A stretch of 34,268 nt of DNA, taken from positions 1-34,268 of the forward strand of contig JAKAWH010000025.1 of assembly GCA_021817065.1 (NCBI GenBank), read 5' to 3'. A model generated the notes under the pieces. It was not told the DNA's origin, searched no databases, and worked only from the letters and a program-made list of their open reading frames with translations. The position numbers and the translations under genes were made by a program. This document shows positions 10,999-19,441 of this stretch, in pieces. Every line of letters begins with the position of its first letter. Position 1 is the stretch's first letter. Source of the DNA: Actinomycetes bacterium. Its GTDB lineage: Bacteria > Actinomycetota > Acidimicrobiia > Acidimicrobiales > JAKAVM01.

Positions 10999-12009
10999 AT
11001 GGGAATCCGTAGATCGACCCGCGCGGGGGCTCGGCCGGCGAGGTGGGACATGCCCGGCAGATGGACGGGTGGGGCCCTGCTGATCGTCGCGGCGCTCGCC
11101 ACCGCAGGTTGCGGGATCGTCAACGGGATCACCTCCGAGCGCAACTCCACCGATCCCCTGCTCCAGAATTACGGCTTCCCCTCCGCCAAGGTCACCTACT
11201 CCCCCTCCCGGCCGTCCTCTCCTACCGCTGCGATGACGGTGAACGTGGTCGCTTCTCCCCAGACCATGGAATCCACCGGTGGGAACGTTGCATCCATCGA
11301 CCAGCAGTACCTCGAGCTCGCCGGGGAGGTGTGGGATCACTTCGCCTACTCGTTCACTTCCATCGCAGTCACGATCAAGGGATACGGCACCCGCACATAT
11401 CCCTATGCCGACCTCACCCAGTACTTCGGCAGCCGCCCCAAGGGCTTCGGTACGACCAGCCTGGCCAAGGAGGAGTACTCCGCCTGGAGCTACATCTACG
11501 ACGGCGGGTACGCCTTCGGGTCCTTGGTGGTGGTGCTCGTCATCGTGAAGATCTACCGCCGCCAGAAGAGGAAGGTGGCCAAGGTCCCCGTCTCCGAGGG
11601 CAAGTACGGGGGATGGCATCACCAGATGACACATCTCGCCCCCCATCACAACCCGCCGAAGACCTGGACCGCGCCGGTTCCCGAGCCGGCAGCGGTGGTC
11701 AACCCTTCCCCTGCGGGTGCCTCCCCTCCGGCCCCCGGACCGCCACCCGTCCCGGTTGCACCCAGCCAATGGGTCCCTCCCGGCCAACCCGGGCAGGCAC
11801 CTGCCCCCCGGCCGGCCCCGCGACCGGTCGCACCCCAACCTGCGCGTTCCGCCGTTCCTGAACAGGAACCATCGGCCGGGTTCGCCCGGCGACCCTTCGC
11901 CCGGCCCGGCCCCCCGGCCGACGTATCCATGCCGAAGATGCCGACTCTCCCGGCCAAGAGCCCGCCCGCTCCGGCTCCCGCCGAAACCCCGGGGGACGCC
12001 CCCGGCTGA
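10999..12009 (+). CDS. Putative lipoprotein/membrane protein with Pro-rich C-terminal tail
   Basis: N-terminal hydrophobic segment [15 protein letters not shown] (possible lipobox Cys), second TM segment [22 protein letters not shown], then a long Pro/Ala-rich tail. Confidence 0.7.
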   Translation: MGIRRSTRAGARPARWDMPGRWTGGALLIVAALATAGCGIVNGITSERNSTDPLLQNYGFPSAKVTYSPSRPSSPTAAMTVNVVASPQTMESTGGNVASIDQQYLELAGEVWDHFAYSFTSIAVTIKGYGTRTYPYADLTQYFGSRPKGFGTTSLAKEEYSAWSYIYDGGYAFGSLVVVLVIVKIYRRQKRKVAKVPVSEGKYGGWHHQMTHLAPHHNPPKTWTAPVPEPAAVVNPSPAGASPPAPGPPPVPVAPSQWVPPGQPGQAPAPRPAPRPVAPQPARSAVPEQEPSAGFARRPFARPGPPADVSMPKMPTLPAKSPPAPAPAETPGDAPG

Positions 12010-12059
12010 GTCCCCCGGCGTGGCTGGTCGCGGCGTGCCTCTGCTATCCTGAACCCGCC

Positions 12060-12332
12060 ATGGCGAACATCAAGAGCCAGATCAAGCGCAACCGCCAGAA
12101 CGAGAAGCGCCGTCTCCGCAACAAGGCTGTACGTTCCGAGATGCGCACTCGCACCAAGGTGGCGGTGGCCGCCTATCAGTCCGATCCGGCTGGCGAGACC
12201 TCGGTCGACGCCCTGCGCATCGCCATGAAGCGAATCGACAAGGCCGCCGCCAAGGGAGTCATCCACGCCAACCAGGCGTCCAACCGGAAGTCCCGCCTGA
12301 TGCGGCGGATCAACCAGCTCACCGGCGGCTGA
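12060..12332 (+). CDS. rpsT: 30S ribosomal protein S20
   Basis: [39 protein letters not shown]...[26 protein letters not shown]: bS20. Confidence 0.97.
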   Translation: MANIKSQIKRNRQNEKRRLRNKAVRSEMRTRTKVAVAAYQSDPAGETSVDALRIAMKRIDKAAAKGVIHANQASNRKSRLMRRINQLTGG

Positions 12333-12354
12333 GCTGCTCCTGCGGAGCAGCTCA
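12330..12354 (+). terminator. Strong hairpin at the rpsT stop codon, probable terminator/3' end structure
   Basis: TGAGCTGCTCC-TGC-GGAGCAGCTCA: perfect 11-bp stem, 3-nt loop, beginning on the rpsT TGA. No U-tract follows. Confidence 0.5.
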
Positions 12355-12398
12355 CCACCAAGGTTGGCGTCGGGAGTGCTCACCGGCGGCTGAACCCT

Positions 12399-13409
12399 TT
12401 AGCCTCGCCGTGCCGGCGCCCGCTGAGCCACCAAACGGCTGAGCCGGGCGACCAGAACCTCCATCACCAGCTCCGGCGGCCATCCGGTCCCGCCCTTCAG
12501 GTCGAGATCGGCATCTGCCAGTAGGGATATCGCACGAGCAATCCGGGCGGAACCGAGCTTGGCAGCTTGGCGTCGCAGCTTGGAGGCTCGGAATGCTGCG
12601 GAACCACCCGAAAATCCGAGAATCTCCGCCGCGGCAGCGTCGGTCCCCGCCCCCGAACCGTCGAGGGCGAGCATCTGTGAAAAGTGGCTGTGCAACGTGG
12701 CCATCACCCCCAGAGCATGGCGGCCTCCCGCCCCGGTCATCCGGGCCAGGAAGCGCAGCGCTCCGGCAACGTCTCCCCGATCGATCGCATCTGTAAGGTC
12801 CCAGGGAGGAACGTCCCCTGCCGACCCGAGAAAAGGCTCCAGCTCCGCGACGCTCACCTTGGTTCCCGCCCCCCAGGTCGCTTCCAGCGAGGAGAGGATG
12901 CCCTCCAGGCGTTCCACGTCCTCCCCCAAGTGATCGGCAAGGCGCTCTCGCGCAGCGGGATCGAACCGGAGGTTCCGGTCGGCGATGCGGGAGGCCAGCC
13001 ACTCCGCCCGTCTCTTGGCACCGGTGGGTGCCGATGCGTCGACAACCTCGGCACCGGCCGCTCGCAAGGCTTTGTCCAGCACTGCAGGCACCCGACCCCC
13101 TCCCCACGCCACCACCAGCACGGTGGACTCCAGGGGTTCGGCCAGGTACCCGGCCACCAGAGCAACGTCCTCGGCACTCATCGCGTTGGCCTCCCTCAGG
13201 ACCACCACCCGAGAATCGGTGAGAAAAGGCGGCGTGCGGCACGCGTCCATCACTGCGGGCACATCGTCGGCACCGGCACGGTAGTCCTCCACCGCCAGGA
13301 GATCGCCCCCCTCGGAACCACCGGTCAGGCGGATCACCAGCGCATGGACGGCCGCGTCGGTCAGGGAAGGGTCTGCCCCCTTCACCAGGAATGCGCAGGT
13401 CTCACCCAT
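12399..13409 (-). CDS. holA: DNA polymerase III subunit delta
   Basis: CAFLVKGADPSLTDAAVHALV...FLTDSRVVVLREANAMSAEDVALVAGYLAEP...ADHLGEDVERLEGILSSLEATWG...: HolA-like. ATG overlaps the folP stop (TGATG). Confidence 0.87.
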   Translation of the reverse strand: MGETCAFLVKGADPSLTDAAVHALVIRLTGGSEGGDLLAVEDYRAGADDVPAVMDACRTPPFLTDSRVVVLREANAMSAEDVALVAGYLAEPLESTVLVVAWGGGRVPAVLDKALRAAGAEVVDASAPTGAKRRAEWLASRIADRNLRFDPAARERLADHLGEDVERLEGILSSLEATWGAGTKVSVAELEPFLGSAGDVPPWDLTDAIDRGDVAGALRFLARMTGAGGRHALGVMATLHSHFSQMLALDGSGAGTDAAAAEILGFSGGSAAFRASKLRRQAAKLGSARIARAISLLADADLDLKGGTGWPPELVMEVLVARLSRLVAQRAPARRG

Positions 13410-14284
13410 CAGGTCCCCTGCCGGGCGGCGAACGGCTGGCGGTGACCCTCCCGCGCCGCCGAGACCATCTCCAGGGCGTCGCAGACCCGACGGGTCCCCG
13501 CCACGTCGTGAGCCCGCACCAGCCGAGCCCCGAGCGAGATCCCGATCGCAGCAGCCCCCAGCGAGGCGTCCCGCCTCTCGTCAACCCCCAGCCCGAGCTG
13601 GGCGCCCAAGAAAGTCTTGTTGGATGCCGAGACGAGGAGCGGAAAGCCGAGGCCGGCGAGCTTCCCCGAAGCATGGAGCAAGGCGAGCGAATGCTCGGAT
13701 GTCTTCCCGAGATCGAGCCCCGCGTCCACGATCACCGACTCGGGGGCAATTCCCGCCTCGACTGCCCGGGAAGCCAGGCCGGTGAGCCGCTCGGCAACCT
13801 CGTCCACAACGTCCTCGTAGACCGGGTCGGGATCAGGTATTCGGGGGGCCAGCCGAATGTGGGTAGCCACTACCGCGGCGCCCGCCGTGGCCGCTGCAGG
13901 CAGGTAGCCCGGATCGGCGAAACCGCTGATGTCGTTGCCGAGAACCGCGCCTGCCTCGAACGCCAGAGCCGCCACCTCCGAGCGCCAGGTGTCCACCGAC
14001 ACCGGGACGTCGAATCGACCCGCCACCGCCGACACCACAGGGACCACCCGTTCGAGTTCCTCGTCCAACCCAACCTCTGGACCGGGACCGGCCTTCACCC
14101 CCCCCACGTCTACCACGTCGGCCCCCTGGGCGACCATCTCCTCGACACGGGCCAGGCACGCGTCGAAACCGAAATAACGGCCCTTTTCGGTGAACGAGTC
14201 GGGAGTGCGGTTCACGATACCCATCACCAGAGCTCGATGGGCGATGTCGAACTCCCACCGCCCTAAGACCAACCGCTCGGGCAC
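13409..14284 (-). CDS. folP: Dihydropteroate synthase
   Basis: ALVMGIVNRTPDSFTEKGRYF, GADVVDVGGVKAGPG, VPVSVDTWRSEVA, NDISGFADPGY, VIVDAGLDLGKTSEHSL. GTG start at 14284 preferred; a TTG at 14383 overlapping the upstream stop is possible but adds a repetitive N-terminus. Confidence 0.9.
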   Translation of the reverse strand: MPERLVLGRWEFDIAHRALVMGIVNRTPDSFTEKGRYFGFDACLARVEEMVAQGADVVDVGGVKAGPGPEVGLDEELERVVPVVSAVAGRFDVPVSVDTWRSEVAALAFEAGAVLGNDISGFADPGYLPAAATAGAAVVATHIRLAPRIPDPDPVYEDVVDEVAERLTGLASRAVEAGIAPESVIVDAGLDLGKTSEHSLALLHASGKLAGLGFPLLVSASNKTFLGAQLGLGVDERRDASLGAAAIGISLGARLVRAHDVAGTRRVCDALEMVSAAREGHRQPFAARQGT

Positions 14285-14300
14285 CGCGCACCCCGCCTCT

Positions 14301-14380
14301 CCGGGAAAAGAGCGGTCGCCGCTGGGCCGGTCCCCCGAAAGGTCCACCCGTGCTTTCCCCGGAAAAGAGTGCCCGCCGCT
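14301..14380. repeat. Imperfect direct repeat pair upstream of folP
   Basis: CCGGGAAAAGAGCGGTCGCCGCT (14301-14323) versus CCGGAAAAGAGTGCCCGCCGCT (14359-14380). Confidence 0.6.
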
Positions 14381-15096
14381 CAAAACAGCTTCGACGCCAT
14401 TGCCCGGCGGTACGAACCCACCCGGGGATCGGCCGGATCCATCGTCTCCAGGATGTCGACGATCTGCTGGCGGGCCTCCTCGTCGCCGGGAAGGCGGGAC
14501 AACAGGCCCTCGACGGTCTCCTCGACGGACGCTTGTGCCCCCGATCCACCGTCGACGACCACGTTCGACTCGGCCAGGCGTGCCCGGGCTGCCACCTGGC
14601 GCACTGCCGCGGTCTCGGGTATCCGTTTCAACAGCTCCAAGGCCTCATCAGGCTCGCCCCGATCCACCAGCAATCCGGCCAGTGCCACCACCGCGCCCGG
14701 ATGGTCGGGGTCCACCTCCAAGGCTGCCCGCAACGAACCCTCGTCCCCCGCATCGACCAGCCGGTCGGCCTCTGAGGGAGCCAGGCGCCCGACGAACTCT
14801 TCTACGAACTTCTCCCCCTGCGCGCCCACGAAACCGTCCACCACCTTGCGGTCCTTGACGGCATAGACCGCCGGGATCGATTGCACCTGGAACTGGGCCG
14901 ACACCCGGGGGTTCTCGTCCACGTTCACCTTGACCAGGTCGACCTGGCCTCCGGTCGCGTCCACCACCTTCTCCAGGATCGGACCGAGCTGGCGGCACGG
15001 GCCGCACCAGGGCGCCCACAGGTCGATCACCACCGGAACGGTCTCGGAGCGGGCGAGAACGGCTTCTTCGAAGGTCGCGTCGGTAACGTCGGTCAT
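14380..15096 (-). CDS. Thioredoxin-domain protein with C-terminal TPR-like tail (YbbN/CnoX-like)
   Basis: VVIDLWAPWCGPCRQLGPILEKV (WCGPC), QSIPAVYAVKDRKVVDGFVGAQ, then a helical repeat tail ...GEPDEALELLKRIPE...LPGDEEARQQIVDILETMDPADPRVGSYRRAMASKLF. Confidence 0.88.
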   Translation of the reverse strand: MTDVTDATFEEAVLARSETVPVVIDLWAPWCGPCRQLGPILEKVVDATGGQVDLVKVNVDENPRVSAQFQVQSIPAVYAVKDRKVVDGFVGAQGEKFVEEFVGRLAPSEADRLVDAGDEGSLRAALEVDPDHPGAVVALAGLLVDRGEPDEALELLKRIPETAAVRQVAARARLAESNVVVDGGSGAQASVEETVEGLLSRLPGDEEARQQIVDILETMDPADPRVGSYRRAMASKLF

Positions 15097-15150
15097 ACAA
15101 GGCTCAACATAGTTGGCCGTCCCCCCCTTCCCGCCAGGTATGGTCGGGCC

Positions 15151-16179
15151 ATGACCGAGGGCATCGACGCCGACCGGGTGTCCGGCTGGCTGGAGGCCAA
15201 CGTGCCCGGAGCCACCGCCCCCTTCGAGATCGAGCTCATCGCCGGAGGTCGCTCCAACCTCACCTACCGGGTCACCTCGGCATCCGGCGAGCGCTTCGCC
15301 CTGCGCCGCCCCCCCACCGCTCAGGTTCTCCCAACCGCCCACGACATGGGCCGGGAATACCGGATCATCTCGGCGCTGGGGGCGACCCCGGTACCGGTCC
15401 CCACCGCCCTCGCCTTCTGCGGCGACCCGGAGATCACCGGCGCGCCCTTCTACGTGATGGGCTTCGTGGAGGGGCACATCCTGCGCAACGTAGAGGAGGC
15501 CGAACGGCTCGACCGTGCCGCGCGGAAGCGAGCGTCCTTTTCCCTCGTCGACACCCTCACCGCTCTCCACTCTGTCGATCTGGCGAGGACCGGCCTGGAC
15601 AGCCTGGCGCGCCATGAGGGCTACATCGAGCGCCAGCTCAAGCGATGGTACGGCCAATTCACCACCTCCCAGGGATTCACCGGCCGGCGAGTGCCTGCGG
15701 TCGACGCGGTGCACGACATCCTGGTCTCCCGCATCCCCGAGCAGGGTCCGGCAACCATCGTGCACGGAGATTTCCGGCTGGACAACACCGTGCTGGGCGA
15801 CGATGGGACTGTGATCGGCGTCCTCGACTGGGAGATCTGCACCCTGGGGGACCCGCTCGCCGACGTGGGGCTGCTGATGGTCTACTGGGCCGAGGCGGGA
15901 GACCCCCACCTCGCCCTGGACGTGGCACCCACCCTGGCCGGGGGCTTCGCCACCCGGGCCGAGCTTGCCGACCGCTATGCGGCAGCCACCGGCCGGAATC
16001 TCGGTTCACTCCCGTTCTACGTCGCCTTCGGATACTGGAAACTGGCCTGCATCTTGGAAGGGGTCTACTCCCGTTACTCGGCCGGGGCGGCCGCTGGGGA
16101 TCGCACCGACCACGAGATATACGCAGAGCAGGTGGGCGTCCTGGCCAATCTCGCTCTGGAGACCGCAGCGACGATCTGA
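15151..16179 (+). CDS. Aminoglycoside phosphotransferase-family protein (acyl-CoA-dehydrogenase-associated APH type)
   Basis: GGRSNLTYRVTSASGERFALRRPP, IVHGDFRLDNTVLGDDGTVIGVLDWEICTLGDPLADVG: APH/choline-kinase catalytic loop HGDxxxxN and DWE. Confidence 0.9.
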   Translation: MTEGIDADRVSGWLEANVPGATAPFEIELIAGGRSNLTYRVTSASGERFALRRPPTAQVLPTAHDMGREYRIISALGATPVPVPTALAFCGDPEITGAPFYVMGFVEGHILRNVEEAERLDRAARKRASFSLVDTLTALHSVDLARTGLDSLARHEGYIERQLKRWYGQFTTSQGFTGRRVPAVDAVHDILVSRIPEQGPATIVHGDFRLDNTVLGDDGTVIGVLDWEICTLGDPLADVGLLMVYWAEAGDPHLALDVAPTLAGGFATRAELADRYAAATGRNLGSLPFYVAFGYWKLACILEGVYSRYSAGAAAGDRTDHEIYAEQVGVLANLALETAATI

Positions 16180-16310
16180 TTGGCCCGGCGCTCGGAGCGG
16201 ATCAGGATCCGCCGCTTTTCGCCGAGTCCGTCGAAGCGGGTGCCGCACCGCCGCCGATAGGGGCTATTGCCTGGTGCCCTCCCGGCTCGGCTGTGGGACA
16301 ATGAGTACAC

Positions 16311-17207
16311 ATGCCGCCTCTTTACTGGGTCCATCGCAACTCGAAGCCGACCGACCCCGTCCTCATCGTGTGCATGGAGGGCTGGGTGGACGCAGGTTCG
16401 GCTTCGTCCACGGCGTCGCGACTCATGCTCGCCCAGATCCCCAACGAGGTGGTGGTGACCTTCGACGCCGACGACCTGCTCGATCTGCGGGCCCGGCGCC
16501 CGACCATGCAGGTGACCGACGGGGTGAACATGACCATCGATTGGCCCGCCATCGAATTGCGCCTCGGGCGTGATCGCGAAGGAAACGATGTGGCCTTTCT
16601 CACCGGATATGAACCGGACTTCCGCTGGCACGCCTTCACCGAGGCGGTCGGCGACCTGGCCACCGACATGGGAGCGCGCCTCGCCATCGGCCTCGGAGCT
16701 TTTCCTGCCCCCGCCCCCCACACCCGTCCCGCTCGGCTGACCTGCACCGCCTCGTCCGCCGAGCTTGCCGACCGGGTGGGATACCTGCCCGGGACCATCG
16801 AGGTGCCCGCAGGCATCGGGTCGGTGCTGGAGCAGACCTTCGCCTCGCGAGGCATTCCTTCCATCGGGCTGTGGGCCCGAGTGCCCCACTACGTCGCGGC
16901 GATGCGCTACCCGGCGGCGAGTGCCGCCCTGGTGGAAGGGGTGAACCGCCTCACCGGCCTCAACTTCGACACGTCGGAGCTCCACGAGCACGCCGAGGAG
17001 ACCCGCCAGCGGATTGACGAGCTCACCTCCGCCAATCCGGACCACAGGGAGATGGTGAGGCTGCTGGAGTACCACGTCGACTCGGAACAGGACGGTTTCC
17101 AGGACAATCCCGACTTCCAGTTCGGTGCTCTGCCCACCGGCGACGAGATTGCCGCCGAGCTGGAGAAGTACCTCAACAAGCGGGTGGGCGACTCCGGGCA
17201 GGACTGA
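16311..17207 (+). CDS. PAC2 family protein
   Basis: VLIVCMEGWVDAGSASSTASRLM, EVVVTFDADDLLDLRARRPTM, ...GIPSIGLWARVPHYVAAMRYPAASAALVEGVNRLTG: actinobacterial PAC2. Confidence 0.88.
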   Translation: MPPLYWVHRNSKPTDPVLIVCMEGWVDAGSASSTASRLMLAQIPNEVVVTFDADDLLDLRARRPTMQVTDGVNMTIDWPAIELRLGRDREGNDVAFLTGYEPDFRWHAFTEAVGDLATDMGARLAIGLGAFPAPAPHTRPARLTCTASSAELADRVGYLPGTIEVPAGIGSVLEQTFASRGIPSIGLWARVPHYVAAMRYPAASAALVEGVNRLTGLNFDTSELHEHAEETRQRIDELTSANPDHREMVRLLEYHVDSEQDGFQDNPDFQFGALPTGDEIAAELEKYLNKRVGDSGQD

Positions 17208-17260
17208 TTCCCTCAGGCCAGCCGCAAACCAGCCCAAGGCGGGAGGCGTAGACTGCCGCC

Positions 17261-18277
17261 ATGAAAGTCGACGGAGGCATCGGTTTCCAGCCAGACCCGG
17301 TGGCCATGGGAGTTGCCGCCAAGAAGATCGAGGACGCCGGATACGACGGCGCCTGGTGTCCGGAACTGGGTCACGGCCCGTTTCTCCCCCTTGCGTTCGC
17401 AGCCGAGCACACCGAATCGATGATGCTGGGCACGGGCATCGCGGTGGCCTTCGCTCGCAACCCCATGGACATGGCCACCATGGCGAACGACCTCCAGCTC
17501 CTTTCACAAGGGCGCCTGCTGCTCGGATTGGGGACCCAGATCAAGCCCCACATCGAGAAGCGATTCTCGATGCCCTGGTCCCACCCGGCCGCCCGGATGC
17601 GCGAGTACATCCTGGCGATGCGGGCGATCTGGGACACCTGGCACAATGGCTCCAAGCTGGAGTTCCGGGGAGATTTCTACACCCACACCCTGATGACCCC
17701 CTTTTTCAGCGCTGGCCCCAATCCCTATGGCCCCCCCAAGGTGCTCCTCGCCGCGGTGGGCGAGCTGATGGCCGAGACGGCCGGAGAGGTCGCCGACGGT
17801 CTGCTGGTCCACGGGTTCACCACCGAGAAGTACCTGAGGGAAGTTACCGTCCCTGCCTTCGAACGCGGCCTGGCCGCGGCGGGTAAATCGCGCACCGATG
17901 CAATCGTGTCTTACCCGGCTTTCGTCGCGACCGGAGCCACCGACGGGGAGAAGGAAGCAGCCATCGGCATGGTCAAGAACCAGATTGCCTTCTACGCCTC
18001 GACCCCCGCTTACCGGGGCGTGCTGGAGCTGCACGGATGGGGCGACCTGCAACCCGAGCTGAACACGCTTTCCAAACGGGGTGAGTGGGTGAAGATGGGC
18101 GAGATGATCACCGATGACATCCTCAACGCTTTCGCGGTGGTCTGCGAGCCCGCCGACGTCGCGTCCGGCCTCCTCGCCCGCTTCGGTGGAGTGATCGACC
18201 GGATCAGCTTCTACGCCCCCTACGACGTCGACTCCGGCATCTGGCAGCAGACGGTCGCTTCGCTGCGGGCCGCTTAG
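17261..18277 (+). CDS. LLM-class (F420-dependent type) oxidoreductase
   Basis: AARKIEDAGYDGAWCPE-type start (MGVAAKKIEDAGYDGAWCPELGHGPFLPLAFAAEHTESMMLGTGIAVAFARNPMDMATMANDLQLLSQGRLLLGLGTQIKPHIEKRFSMPWSHPAARMREYI). Confidence 0.92.
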   Translation: MKVDGGIGFQPDPVAMGVAAKKIEDAGYDGAWCPELGHGPFLPLAFAAEHTESMMLGTGIAVAFARNPMDMATMANDLQLLSQGRLLLGLGTQIKPHIEKRFSMPWSHPAARMREYILAMRAIWDTWHNGSKLEFRGDFYTHTLMTPFFSAGPNPYGPPKVLLAAVGELMAETAGEVADGLLVHGFTTEKYLREVTVPAFERGLAAAGKSRTDAIVSYPAFVATGATDGEKEAAIGMVKNQIAFYASTPAYRGVLELHGWGDLQPELNTLSKRGEWVKMGEMITDDILNAFAVVCEPADVASGLLARFGGVIDRISFYAPYDVDSGIWQQTVASLRAA

Positions 18278-19419
18278 CTAGTTCCCGCCTCCCGGGGCAG
18301 ACCCAGAGCCCGCTCGGCGATGATGTTCCGCTGTACCTGAGCGGTCCCGCCTCCGACGGTGAGCGCTGGGGAGAACAGGAAGCCGATACCCCACTGGAAT
18401 CCCTGGAAATCGTCGCCCTCACCACCCTGTGGACCGGGCGCCGAGACGGTGAGCATTCCGGATGCCCCGGCAAGGTCCTTGGCCAGATTGAAAAGTTCCT
18501 GGCCGAGTTCGTCGGACATCAGCTTGCGGACCGATATCTCCGGTCCCGGCTCGCGTCCCTGAATGGCGGCGGTGACCGTGCGGTAGCGAATCAGATCGAG
18601 GATCCGCGCTCGGGCGTATAGGGATGCCAGCCTCTGCCTCAAGAGAGGGTCGGAGCAGCCTCCCGAGCCCCTCACCAGTTCCACTAGGTCCTGGACAGTG
18701 GGACCCGCACCCCAGATCGCCCCACCTCCCGACAGCGAGATCCTTTCGTTGGCCAGGGTCACCTTCGCCAGCGACCATCCCTGTCCCTCCTCGCCAACCC
18801 GATTGGCCACCGGTATGCGCACCCCGTCGAGGAACACCTGGTTGAAGGTGTGCATCCCGGTCATGTCCACGATGGGGGTTACCGTTATCCCCTCTGCATC
18901 CATCGGGCAGATCAGGTAGGTGATCCCCTCTCGTTTCGGCACATCCGGGTCGGTGCGAGCCAACAGGATTCCGAAATGGGCCTGGTGCCCGTAGGAGGTC
19001 CAGATCTTCTGTCCCTCCACGACATAACAGTCTCCGTCCCGGACGGCCCGGGTAGACAGGCCGGCCAGGTCCGAACCCGCGTCCGGTTCGGAGAAGAGCT
19101 GGCACCAACCCTCCTCCCCCGACAGCATCGGCATGAGATAGCGATCCTTCTGCTCGGAGGTGCCCGCCACCAGCAGAGTAGGACCGGCCCATCCCGTGCC
19201 GATCGGGTTGGACGCGACGGAAACCCGAGCCCGCTTCAGCTCCTGATCGATGACGATCTGGGTGATCGGATCGGCATCCAGGCCCCAGGGCCGTGGCCAG
19301 TGGGGCGCCACGTAGCCGGCTTCGGCGAGCTCTCGGGGACCTGGCGAGGGATGTGCGGCGAGCCAGGCCCGTATCGCGAGGCGTGTCGGGTGGTCGTCTT
19401 CGGGCAACTCGAAGTCCAT
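18274..19419 (-). CDS. Acyl-CoA dehydrogenase
   Basis: CQLFSEPDAGSDLAGLSTRAVRDGDCYVVEGQKIWTSYG and GGGTAQVQRNIIAERALGLPRE. Convergent stop codons overlap the LLM gene (TTAG at 18274-18277). Confidence 0.93.
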   Translation of the reverse strand: MDFELPEDDHPTRLAIRAWLAAHPSPGPRELAEAGYVAPHWPRPWGLDADPITQIVIDQELKRARVSVASNPIGTGWAGPTLLVAGTSEQKDRYLMPMLSGEEGWCQLFSEPDAGSDLAGLSTRAVRDGDCYVVEGQKIWTSYGHQAHFGILLARTDPDVPKREGITYLICPMDAEGITVTPIVDMTGMHTFNQVFLDGVRIPVANRVGEEGQGWSLAKVTLANERISLSGGGAIWGAGPTVQDLVELVRGSGGCSDPLLRQRLASLYARARILDLIRYRTVTAAIQGREPGPEISVRKLMSDELGQELFNLAKDLAGASGMLTVSAPGPQGGEGDDFQGFQWGIGFLFSPALTVGGGTAQVQRNIIAERALGLPREAGTS

Positions 19420-19441
19420 ATCAGCAGGCTAGGCTGGCGCA
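19420..19441. promoter_or_regulatory. 22-bp divergent gap with two opposed, overlapping -10-like hexamers
   Basis: Plus: TAGGCT (19430-19435) + 6 nt + ATG 19442. Minus: TAGCCT (19431-19426) + 6 nt + ATG 19419. Confidence 0.55.
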
